From positions 310,001 through 374,000 of the forward strand of contig QNQO01007575.1 in the NCBI GenBank assembly GCA_003290165.1: a DNA stretch of 64,000 nucleotides. Direction: 5' to 3'. The position numbers and the translations under genes were made by a program. Below are positions 11,490 to 22,600 of the stretch, one piece after another; within the stretch, counting starts at the first letter, position 1; every line of letters begins with the position of its first letter. The notes below the pieces were generated by a model. It worked only from the letters and a program-made list of their open reading frames with translations. It was not told the DNA's origin and made no database searches. This stretch comes from Berberis thunbergii. Its lineage: Eukaryota; Streptophyta; Magnoliopsida; Ranunculales; Berberidaceae.

Positions 11490-13499
11490 AAAAAAGGATA
11501 TATAACTTGAGTTCGAGTCAATCAGAGTGTCCTTTCAGTATGTATGTAGATCGAAGCACAAAAAAGTGTGGTATGCAGTTTTGATTGCACTTTCTCCAGT
11601 TATCGAAATTCTATCTGTTTCTTTGTAGCTAATTGTTAGGATGGCATTTTAATGTTTCGGTGTTGACCCCGAGCTTATTTGCAGGATACAGGTAAGCATG
11701 TAAAGCACAGTAAAGAACATTGAATATTTCTTGATTACTAGGTTTCTGTTACACTGAATACTATATTTGATGGTGTTACAAATTTAAATGGGTATTTGTT
11801 AAGTTCAAAGCAAAGCGCATTTGCTGTCACCTATATGGCGTCACATGACGGAAGAACAATCACGTGCTTTGTAGGATCCGATAATCACGGTGTTAATTAG
11901 CATGTTAATTCAGACTGAGAAATTCTGTTATTGCAGACTTCAAGGTTGAACTATCGAACAATTTTTTTTTTTACCTTAATTATTTATTTGCTCGACAACC
12001 TTGCTGTAACAATATGTTATCAATAATATAAAAGCGTAAACAGTTTTTTAGGTTCGAGAGTGGGTTGGTATGTCAACACTGACTCGTTTGGTTATTGTGT
12101 CAAACAATGAAGCACAGACATGCTTTGTCACTGCCGATGACAGTAAAATTGCCGTCACTGACTGGAATTGTGAAGGCTATGGCATGGGAAACGAAATGAC
12201 AGCAGATCAAATTTGGGTTGGTGGGTTCTGGCCAAATTGTGAAGGCGATGGCATTGGCATGGACCCAAAGTGCTCTAATTTTTGTATCCCTTTGAAGTCA
12301 ACAAATCATGAATAGTGTTATCTCTTTCTTTCAAGTCCCAGCTTTTTTTTTTTTACCATACAAAGATGTTTCAGTTTCTCCCAAATTTGAAAAAAGCCAT
12401 AATTGAGCGCAGTTCACGCCAGCTTATGATAGAGAAGAAGAGATGTCATCACTCATGTCTTTCCACTTGTATTCAAGATGGAAGACATGGTTATGGAGTG
12501 GAAGTTATTATGGTGTCCCTTTGTAAGAGATTCTTGGACATGGGGTCTTCCATTGTGGGGACAAAAACTATACCCACTTCACCACCTAATTCTATGATCA
12601 CAAACAATCCTTCTTTCTCAATTTCTATCTGCCCATCAGACATGATCAACAAATTCAAGGGCCTAATTTATGATCAATTTCATTTTTGAAGGCAACATTA
12701 AAACACTGAAGGGTAATGGAAACAATGTCGGAATACATCACCATTCACATGGGTAATCCAGGACCATGCCTGAAAACTAATGAATAAGCATACCTTTTAG
12801 GAAGATTGGAGCATCTCCAACAAAAAGCAATATATAGGCTTAACAGTGTCTTTTTTTGTTGACACATTTCTGATGGCATGTATAACTTTTAATTACCTTT
12901 ACTTGGTCTAACTTTGGTTGACAGACTTAGATCTCAATCATAGCATGTTTTCTACCAAAAAAAAGATGATTAATTGAAAGTAAAAGTTGAGTATTTTGGG
13001 AGATTAGAAGATCTAAGTAGCTTTAAGTGGTAAAGAAGTAGGTGATTTGGATAAGCAAGACAAGTCAAAAAAACAACAGAAGAACCAAATTGTCATATTA
13101 TATTGAGTTTATGGGAGAGTGAGAGAGAAGAGGAAAATCTGTCAAGCATTAAACAACAAAGAAAACTTGAAGTAAAGATAAATTTTGTGGAGCCTCTCCT
13201 TGATAGTGATAGGTTATTGGATTGCATTTTGAATCTCAAAGGGTAACTTTGCATTTTATTTTATTTTTAACTCTGAAATTGGTACTGCTACCTAACTCTT
13301 CATCATCATCTAGTAATTCTTTCACTGTCACTGTTTCCAATCAGCCTCATAACCCAACTAAGAACTCTCTCACACATACTTTTTGGTTTCTCTTTGTCTT
13401 GGTGTTTTGTTTAGTCAAAATGCTACCAACTCCAGTAATGAAGACTTGTTATCAATCTTATCTCTTTTTGCCTGTTTAGTCCCACATTTGATGAGCGAC
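11490..13499. other. RPS6 3' flank and ABI-like upstream region
   Basis: It begins with the probable 3' UTR of the RPS6 locus. Short frames around 12070-12689 resemble no family I know. They contain a short internal duplication (GAAGGC.ATGGCAT at about 12172 and 12241). The last few hundred bases should hold the promoter of the ABI-like gene, but I cannot point to a convincing TATA box. Confidence 0.4.
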
Positions 13500-13699
13500 T
13501 CTTGAATGGGAAATGGGTTTTGTGTAGAACCTGCAAAGGAAGAGGTAAGTGCACCAGGAGGTGAAGCTTCAAAAAGAAAATGTTCTTCAAATGTTTTTTT
13601 TTAAGTGATGAGATTATGTACTAGGAAAATGTTCTTAACTGGTATGTGTTTATGTGCTTTTTATGCAGAAGAAGGAAACCCAGAGTTCAATTTTTCTAT

Positions 13700-15805
13700 A
13701 TGGAGACCATATCTTCATCTTCACCATCTTTTGGTCCTCATAAACCTTCAAGTTTTGAGGAGTTCTCCATGCAGCAAAGTTTAGTTTTCTCAGACAGTCT
13801 CAAGGTACATTGTCACTCCATTGGTTTTTCTTTATAGAGAATTGGGATTTTGTTAGTTAATGAACACAGGTAACAAGGAAAACAATGTTATTGTGTTTAT
13901 TTGCCGGGCACTAGCTTCACAATTTATTCAGACAGAATGAATTTGCTTTTTGTGGAAAAGGGTGTGTATGGCTATGTTGTATTTGGTGAAATGAGTGTTT
14001 CGAGTTTGAAAGCATTGTTGAATTTTTTTGGGTTTTCAGGATTTGAAGAATTTGAGAACACAGTTGTATTCTGCCGCCGAGTATTTTGAAGTATCTTATG
14101 TAAATGATGATGACCAGAAGCACATGTGGGTGACTTTGATTGAATTCCTTTGGATTTGATTGTTATAGATTATGAATGATTCTCAAACAGTGATATTAAT
14201 GCAGGGTGGTGGAAACCTTGAAAGACTATGCTATCAAAGCTTTAATCAATACAGTGGACCATTTGGGTTTTGTGGCTCATAAGCTGAATGGTTTCTTGGA
14301 TGAAGGAGTTGATGTAGTTTCAGGAACCGAGTGTAGTCTCTCTTGCACAGAACAGGTATCCAATCAATTTTAGTTCACCTATTATTTTGTGGTGTTTCTA
14401 ACGTAGGATTTGAGAGAATTCAATAACTTCAAAGAAGGCAATATTTATGTCCAGAAGACGAGACAAGACACAAAAATCTGTTTAATGAATTGGGTTATTG
14501 AATGGTCTAGTATTCAATTCATTGCATTTTTCATGAATAACAGTGTTTCTCTAATCTTTCAGTTCTTCAGTTGCTTGTCGAGATCATATATAATTGTTAA
14601 CCTGACCTTTTGTAAGCACTTACTGTTTTTGTTTGTGGATATTTTAGAAACTAAAAGCATGTCAAAAGTATGTCAACCAGCAGGGCTTCCGCCAGCAGTC
14701 CCTTGAGATAATGACTCCAAAGTTTCACAAGCGGTACCTATTGCCAGGCAAATGAACTCTTCCCTGCTTATCTTTTCTCTTCCTTCTTGTTTGTAACTTG
14801 CCAAACAGGTTTTCAGATTTAGAACTCAACTCTAATGGTGTTTTTCAGTCGGTAGTACATTGCACAACTCTAGTCGCCCTGTAACCAAACATCAATTATG
14901 CAGCCTAGAAGATGAAGATGACTGGCATCAAGTTAAGAATGGTAATATGCTTTTTCTTCATTTCCAATGTCATATGTTTGGGTACATCATTGTGTTTTGA
15001 TCATCTGTATGATGTCATTATTCGTCAAAGCCGTTCTTTCTTCGGTTAGGGACACACCATCTTCTACAGTCAGGTAAAATGTCATCTCCATTGCTATAGT
15101 TTATGGTATTAAATTCACAAAAACCATGTTTTAATTTATTGTCTTTTCCTTACAGAAAAGATTATTCTCCGTCACCTTCTCGTCGACCTTCCTTTGGACT
15201 TGGAACCTTTTCATTCTCAGGTATTATATCTTCAAAAAACTTTACTTTCAGTTACAGTGCCTTGGGTTGGAGATTTCTTTTCAAGACTACTGATTGTGTT
15301 TACTTGAAAATCAGAGGAACAAACCATCCCAGTTAAACGATCGCCCTCACCTCTTCGTGCTAAATTTTCGCTCATACGTTCCGAGTCTTTCTCAATTAGG
15401 CCAACGACCCCTCGTTCAAGTAGACCGACTACTCCTCTATCAAGCAGACCAACTACACCTCTTTCTAGTAGGCCAACAACTCCAAACACTTCTAACACGA
15501 AACGTGTAAGCACAGGATGGATAAAAATATACAAATTTCTATTGCAGAAACTATTATCTACGTTGATACAATGTTTGTTTTCGAGATTTTTCACAACTTA
15601 AATTGGAATTGTGATCCTTTTTGTGCCTATATAGTACCTGTCAGAACCTGGGAGATCAGCTTCAATGCGGCTCCATGCTGAAAAGGATAGTCATAAAGAC
15701 ATTGAACAACAACCCACCAAAAGTAAACGTTTACTCAAAGCATTGCTCAGCAGGCGCAAATCAAAAAAAGATGAGTCACTGTATACTTTCTTGGATGAAT
15801 ACTAA
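13700..15805 (+). CDS. ABIL: ABI-like (Abl-interactor-like) SCAR/WAVE complex subunit, 9 exons
   Basis: ABIL proteins are subunits of the SCAR/WAVE complex that activates ARP2/3 actin nucleation. Exons: 13700-13804, 14040-14125, 14205-14355, 14648-14747, 14849-14941, 15031-15073, 15156-15220, 15315-15505, 15635-15805, giving 334 residues in one frame. The N-terminal part has the family sequences DLKNLRTQLYSAAEYFE, VVETLKDYAIKALINTVDHL and QSLEIMTPKFHKRYLLP. The middle is Ser/Pro-rich with three tandem SSRPTTP units (exon 8). The C-terminus ends in the strongly conserved SKRLLKALLSRRKSKKDESL...FLDEY. The intron after exon 4 needs a GC donor (CCAG|GCAAAT); all others are GT-AG. A 5' UTR intron, donor GAAGAG|GTAAGT at about 13542 and acceptor before 13668, probably precedes the ATG. 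The choice among ABIL2, 3 and 4 is not certain. Confidence 0.9.
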
Positions 15806-16371
15806 GTGAAATAGAGATGGAGTCAGGAAGGAGGAAGCAGTGCAAGCCGAAGTGCAGAGCCATTTTGTCGATTTTCTATACCATATCTGTAGTTTTACTA
15901 GTGTCATAGATCGGACCACCACCAATACATATGGTAAGAATAGTAGTACATTTCCTTAAACATATTGTAACTTATAACATGAAATGATATAAGATTGATT
16001 GATATCAAGCGTAAACCAATTTTAAGCTCATGCCGTGTTAAGCTTTGTGTCACTATTTGAGTTTCTGGACAGTTTGGTCTACAGTTTTTCTGAAGTGTTC
16101 GATGAAATTCTTGACTATTCGTATGCTTCTTGCCCTTCACAAAACAAATATCGTGTCATTGCGGACATTAGATCTATTTAAGATGAAGTAATACTGATGA
16201 TTTCAAATGGCATGCCTGACCTAAAGGCTAAATTAACATGTATATTGTGTGTATGGTTAGAGCATCCCTAATAACCCCCAATGTATATCTAGTATGTATA
16301 GAGGCGAGTACACATGACTATACACCATTCAATCCACAAAATTGCAGAATGCTATGTCAGACGACCTCTAA
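15806..16371. other. ABIL 3' UTR and intergenic
   Basis: The first few hundred bases are the likely 3' UTR of the ABI-like gene. Nothing else was recognised before the MITE nest. Confidence 0.5.
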
Positions 16372-17091
16372 GAGGGTGTTTGTTTTTTTTTTGTTCATAA
16401 TAGACTCAGAAGTCTTAATAAGGACGGAAACACTTTAACAAGGTGTTCGTTCTTAGTTCTGATTAGAAGTTGAAGTTCTTATTGGAGTAAGCACCACAAG
16501 GCCGTTGATCACTTAGCACTGAGTGTTAAATGAAACTGCATTCCAATAATGACCTCACAATAAATTTGTAGCGACTACTGTCTACTTTTACCTCCTTTTT
16601 ATTATGCCACCACCCTCTCCTCTTCCTCCTCCTCTTCTTATTCATTTTCTTCATTCTCTTTTCTTTTGAGATTGTATGAGGAATGGAGAAGGATATAGGA
16701 TGGTTTCTGTTGGTGGTAGTGGAAGGAGATCTCTATGATGTTTGGATGAGAGAAAATAGATGGAGAAGAGAATCAATATTAGTGATTTATGGCGGTGGTG
16801 AGAGTTGTGGTGGTGGGCAAAAATGTCAAAAAAACTTCAAGTCAGCACAAAATACAAACACCTTTTTATAATAAGTGCTAAAGGTGTACCAACTGAGTTG
16901 GTAGACGTGTGGAGGTTGAAATCACACGTCACAGGTTCAAACCCAGCCGGCGGCATGAGGTGGGGAGGGTTAAGGTTGAATTATGTATATTTCTAATAAG
17001 TAACCATTTGTAAAACAAAACAAACAGTTCATTCAGAAACATATTGTACAAAACTACTAACTCGAGTTAGAAATTAGCTTCTAAGCACTTA
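16372..17091. mobile_element. PIF/Harbinger-like MITE, copy 2, interrupted by a SINE
   Basis: It begins GAGGGTGTTTGTTTTTTTT after TAA and shares internal blocks with copy 1 at 6453 (TTAGTTCTGATTAGAAGTT, AAGCACCA, TTGATCACTTAGCACTGA). Its distal part (TCATTCAGAA...GTTAGAAATT.GCTTCTAA.CACTT) matches the distal part of copy 1 at about 7090-7140. The expected terminus is replaced by copy 3, which begins at 17092. The internal SINE is listed separately. Confidence 0.5.
16877..16993 (+). mobile_element. tRNA-derived SINE, 117 bp, 8-bp TSD
   Basis: A short element with Pol III-type internal promoter boxes: an A-box-like TACCAACTGAGTTGG near its start and a B box GGTTCAAACCC about 45 bases later. 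The 8-base direct repeat TAATAAGT flanks it (16869-16876 and 16994-17001). It interrupts MITE copy 2, so it is the younger insertion. There is no long A tail; the 3' end is simply T/A-rich. Confidence 0.65.
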
Positions 17092-17475
17092 GAGTGTTTT
17101 TTTTTTGTTCTAAATAGACTCAAAAGTCTTAATAAGAAGTGAAACACTTTAAAAAGAATGTTTTTAGTTTTGATCAGAAGTTGAAAATTACATGAGGAAT
17201 AGAGAGGGTTATATGACGGTTTTTTATAGTGGTGGAAAGTGGTCTTAATGGTATTTGGAGGAGAGAAAACAAATGGAGAAGAGGATTAATGTTGGTAGTT
17301 TATGGTGGGCAAAAATGTAAAAAAAAACTTCAAATCAACACCTAAGAACAAACACGATTTAATTTACAATTTCTAATCAACAACTCATTCAGAATCAAAA
17401 TAAACAGTTTATTCTGAAGTTTGTTTAGAACTTCTAACTGAGTAGTCACTTATACAAAAAAAAAAAAACAGCACC
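17092..17475. mobile_element. PIF/Harbinger-like MITE, copy 3
   Basis: A 384-base element with TTA at both sides (17089-17091 and 17476-17478). Its ends are GAGTGTTTTTTTTTT and AAAACAGCACC. Internal blocks match copies 1 and 2, for example ACTCAAAAGTCTTAATAAG and GAAACACTTTAA. It abuts or was inserted into the end of copy 2. It is non-coding. Confidence 0.55.
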
Positions 17476-17549
17476 TTAATTTTTTTTTTTAAAAACCCTC
17501 CCAAATGTTTTAGATCAAATTATGTATATGAGCATAAATGTCATCAAAC

Positions 17550-17631
17550 GACGCTTTGGCCGAGTGGTTAAGGCGTGTGCCTGCTAAGTACATGGGGTTT
17601 CCCCGCGAGAGTTCGAATCTCTCAGGCGTCG
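17550..17631 (+). tRNA. tRNA-Ser (GCT anticodon)
   Basis: An 82-base class II tRNA. The seven-base acceptor stem pairs GACGCTT with AGGCGTC (one G-T pair). The A box is TGGCCGAGTGG, the B box GGTTCGAATC-type (AGTTCGAATCT). The anticodon loop CTGCTAA reads GCT, decoding AGC and AGU codons. A long variable arm (TACATGGGGTTTCCCCGCG) is present as required for tRNA-Ser. There is no intron and no encoded CCA, as expected for a nuclear eukaryotic gene. A 13-T run follows. Confidence 0.96.
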
Positions 17632-17638
17632 TTCAAAC

Positions 17639-17651
17639 TTTTTTTTTTTTT
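17639..17651 (+). terminator. Pol III terminator of tRNA-Ser
   Basis: A run of 13 T begins seven bases after the discriminator base of the tRNA. Runs of four or more T end RNA polymerase III transcription. Confidence 0.9.
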
Positions 17652-19641
17652 AACTTTGCCATATTTTTCAAATTACCAGATTGTCCTTTAGATGGTTTAA
17701 AAAGCAATAATTTTGAATTGAGCATATTTCAGGATATTCCCAATCACTCAAATGGGAATATTATAGGTGCCAATTGGGAATCTCTTTCTCTTTTCTTTGC
17801 TTTCAGTTATCATCTTCATCACAACAGCAGCAAGACCAGGTAAGTCTTCTTCTTCCTCCTCTCTTGATGTTATATATTTTGCATGATAGATGTCAAGTCA
17901 TATATATGCATGTTTCCTTTTGTTTGTAATGTTTTATTTATTGTTCTTCCATGTCACACTACTAGATTCATAAACATTACAAAATCGTGGATTGAACCAA
18001 CCATGAATGGCGAGAAACCAAAGGTCGTGCGCGGTTGGTTCAGATGGGAATTTGATGTACATGGCATAGTCAACCGAATAAATTTTGTACTAAAGTCCAC
18101 CCCGATTGTCCATACCCCTGATCACTTGATATATGGCAGATTCATGTTATCTAACTTCTTCACATCTTAACTAACAACAAATTGGGCAATATATTGCAAT
18201 GATTCAATGTCAAATTTCATCAATGGTAGATGTTTATCAAGAGCTGAAAATGTTATTTTGAAGCAAGATAGACTATAGGTTGATTCATTCATGTTGAAAT
18301 CTTAAGGGTGGTAAGCCTCTGTAGACCTGAATTGGGTGTATAGCATGTAGGTATAGATTGAATTTTATAGTTATATGAGTGGATATGGGATTGGGTTTGA
18401 AGTCCCTCAAACTCCTTATTACCAAGACACCATTTCATAGTTTTACATTTCCAGTCCTTGACAAACTAAAAAAAAATTGTTTTTTAATTTGTTTGAGATT
18501 TGTTTGGACTGAAAAATTTTAGGAAAATTATCCATTACTAAAGAAATGTCTTGTCAATGTTTCGAACCATTTCAACATTATTTCTCAATATACGTATTTA
18601 GGTATCTGCCATTAAATATCTTGATAAACGGTCTTCACAAGTATTTAAAGACCATCCACTTGACAATGAGCTAGCTGGCTTTTTAACCCCTAAGGTGGGC
18701 CCTCGCTTGTTTCGTGATATTTATGGAGAAATTTCATTAATCCTACATAATGCAGATTTCGAGACACGTCAAAATGAGCTGAACTTTGATACATTGTTTC
18801 TAATATTTGTATTTAATTTTCTCAAAATTTCAGCTCAAACAAAATAGTAAATGGCTATAAAATTAAAAATATGTTTTGCACAATGCAAAGCATATGCCTA
18901 TATACAAGGCATGTGCAAATTCAACTTGAATTTGAGAAGTTAGTAGACTGTCCATATTAGTCCAAATGAGGGACTTGACGTCCCATTTCTATTTTAATAA
19001 TGGCAGCAAGGGGCAAGTATGCTCTTACATATACTGAATCCAAACATACTAGGATTCTTACACATGGAACACCAAAAGTGAAAAACACACAATTTCCTGA
19101 AATGAAGTGAGTTCTCTTTTCACAATTCTCATTATCCGATGTATGAAGTACAAATGTTTACAACAAGACATGGCGTTTAGGTTTTTTTCCACTAGTTTTC
19201 ATAAAACAGGAAATGGTACCAATCTATCTACTCCCTGGCTTCCGCCCTTCCCTTATAGTTTTAGCCACAGAATGCTGCTTGTTGCAGTATCATCTTGTCG
19301 CTCATAGCTGATCGGCTGGACCTAGCTTATATATCTGAAACCATGTTTCTCCCGTCCATGACATTTGGCCTAATGTCCTTATATGAATCTCTATTGGGTG
19401 ATGCGTGATATTTTTCTTTCATTCAACAGCAGCGGAGTGAACGCTAGTACATGAATCTCTATGCTGACGTACATTTTATCCCTTAAAACACTGTATCTAT
19501 CATAACAGTTTGAGGGAATTGACTAAACCCAACCTGCAGATGAAAATGATGATAGGTTAGTTGTATAACCCCTTTAATTTATGGGAACTGAACTGAGTAC
19601 AACTTGCATTAGTATGTAGGTTGTTGTTCATCATGCATACC
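17652..19641. other. Intergenic, no gene recognised
   Basis: Short open frames, for example 17883-18170, resemble no family I know. The stretch directly below 19642 should be the 3' UTR of the hydrolase gene on the minus strand. No structured RNA or complete element was recognised. Confidence 0.45.
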
Positions 19642-22600
19642 TTATGAAAGAGAGGATGTTCCAATTCTAGCAGGCTTTACACGTAAGATACGTTTCTGTG
19701 CACGCTCAATTGCCATTACAAAGAGTCCGAAAAGGTATATTAGGGCAAAATGCAGCTTTGCAAACACATGAAACATGAATGCTAAACAACCATCTTCTTC
19801 ATAGTCTCCATGGCTTAACAACTTGATACTTGTGCTTTGTGACCCTGGCAGAAAAATAGCGTACATGGAGGGGGTTATGAAACTTTAGGTCATCAGTAAA
19901 ATTATTAGAACTTTCCAGGTTAATGAACAGATATGTAAAAGATTTTGTATGATTGAGCTACTTACCAACACTCTTCCTAAGCAAGTTTGACCAATCATGG
20001 GGACTCATCTTCAGTTCTGATGCTTTGAGTAAATCTAGCAGGGCTTGATTGACCTGAAAAACACAGACAAATAAGGGTCATGATGCCAATACTATTATAA
20101 ACCTCAATTTGGTATACTTTTCTTTGGTTTTTTCATTGAATGGAGTAAAAAGAGAAGGCAAGGCAATGCACCAGTACTAAGTGCATAGGTTGGTAGTAAT
20201 AAGGAATAGTTTCTAAGCTCTTTCGTAATGTGTGTAACATACAGGATATAACGGAAAAATTTTAATGACTGGCTTAGCCTCGAAACATTTTGTGAACCAA
20301 GGAAATTAACCAGAAAGAGTGTTTTGCCCAGTGCTTATCAACTTGTTTCACAGGTCTTTGAAAATTTGCAAGCACACGTTTGTGTAGCTTGTTCTTCCAT
20401 ATCCTTCCCATCTGAATCTCAAGTTATGTTACAGTGAATTATGTATACCCATGAACAAAAGAAGTACCTCTTCAGGTCTTTCATGGCTTACAAGGTGCCC
20501 TCCAAAGAGATCAACCATCCTAGCAGAAGGCTGCAATTTTTCCGCAAGTTTTTTTGCATAATATATTTGAGCAATAATGTCATACCTGCATAAAAATCTC
20601 TGCTTAGTTGGATGTAATTTTTGAATTGAAAATAAGAGGGGACAACAAGGTCAACGCTTAAAGCAACCTTCCATGAATGACTGAAATAAGAAATCCAGCA
20701 GAACAAATCACTTGGAGTTCTTTTGATGTCATTTTGTGTGTCCAGCATGCATTAACTTGACCCTCAAAACCGTAGTTAGACTGCATACCAGTTGATGATA
20801 TACCTTTAACATATTCCTGCAAAGGGTTGCAACTCAGCTTAGCAACTAGCAATTTCAGCTCACACACACAAACACACATTCAAGATTACTCCTGTGCATT
20901 CAACATTGCATATTTGCTGAACGATTCCAATCCACATAGAAGTCTAACAAAGGAAGAATGCCCTTTCAAACAATCGCAAAACTTTAGTTTTGATGGTCCA
21001 CGAGTTCTCAAAATTGAAGGAAACAGGCAATGCACAAAACTATCAAAATTTTGAGGCACATGTAGCAGTCACATTCCTCTTTCTTTATCACAAATGTAGT
21101 GGTGGGTTAGTTTCTATACATTTTTTCTTTCTACAACAAGATCATAGCATTTCTTCAGAGAGTTTTTTTTTTTTTTTTTTTTTTTAACATAATGCAAAAG
21201 ACAAAGGAGATGAGCAATTAGTGTTCCATACTTGATATAAAATTGTCCTTCTTGAGTGAGGTCCAACAAATTCATCAAGATACTCCTGCACATCAAACAT
21301 TATGTTAAGTGTTAGCAGCTTTTGTAATGTAAATTTCTGCAGGAACTAATTCAAATAAAAAATTATACGAACAGGAGTGGAAATACTAAAATCATCTAAC
21401 CTTTGTGTAGTGAGTATCCAGGTCAACTGCAGCCCTTTGTTCAGGAGTCTTTGCTTTCAGGAAACGAATTGCGATAGATAGCATGTGGCGGTCAAACTGA
21501 AGATTAAAACGAAGTTTTGTTTTCAATACTTTACATGGAATATTATAAGAAAATTATTCTTGTAAGCAAAAAAATATGATCTATTCGCCACTTTGCAGAG
21601 GCTCCACAAGGTAGGTGAGCCATTTTTATTCACAACAACTTTACCACAGGTGTTCAATACTTTCTTTGGAATATCAACAGGCAAGAGAATGATCCTAATA
21701 ATTGTCGTGTTTTGACAAGCAATTCAATAGAGAAACAGAAAAATTAAGGAGAAAATTAAAAAGAAATTGGATTTGAAACTTGTATTCCAAGTTACACTTC
21801 TCTCAATCACTTGATTGGAACCTCTGAAATCAACAATAAAACTCATCTCTTCTATTCGTTCTTCTTCTCACCATTTAAAGAGGTGTCCTAACAACAATTT
21901 GGTTTTGTTCACTTAAAACATAACATGTGCCAGAGCACTGTGATCCTAACTAACAACTCAAAGAAATTATATTTATATCCTTGTCTCTTGGAATTTAAAT
22001 TTCCCGCCTAAAACTGTATCTCAATTTATGACAATACCCACTGCTCCAAAACATCCTTGTCCTCAAGGATTGAAAGAGGGGAATTTGGCCGTGATAGAAG
22101 ACCAATCTTCCCACATAGCTACATCAAGGGATGAATTGGACCATTGAATTAAGACTTAGGTGACTGCTCTGTTGTTGTGAGGAATCATTCGCCTGCCAAT
22201 ATTGCGCCTAGTTCAACTAGAAAGGAACCTTGAGCATCTGTCAATGACAGTGTTGGAGAGGTCGAAACAGCCATACCCGCCTTCTTCTTTAGCTGAGAGA
22301 CGTGAAAAACTGGGTGTATTTTGGACTTTGTAGGTAAATCCAGACGATAAGCTACTGCACCAATGCGTTCTATTACTTGGAAGCGCCCATAAAATCTAGC
22401 CGAGAGTTTGAGATTTCTTTGTAACTGGACTGATGTTTGGCGATAAGGTTGGAGCTTGAGATATACCCAATCTCCAATTGTGAAGATACGTTCATGTCTA
22501 TGTCTGTCTGCATACATCTTCATCCGTTCCTGTGCCTTTTGAAATCGTTCTTTTTTAGAATGTCGATCATTTCATTACGCTCCTGGAGGTACTGTTGGAC

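Noticed and set aside
15050..15073. ABI-like exon 6 starting after TTCGGTTAG
   Set aside because: It puts the following SPSPSRRPSF region out of frame. The acceptor at GTCAAAG (exon from 15031) keeps the frame and gives the expected AVLSSVRDTP.
17883..18170. 95-residue plus-strand frame
   Set aside because: It has no recognisable domain, codon pattern or splice context.
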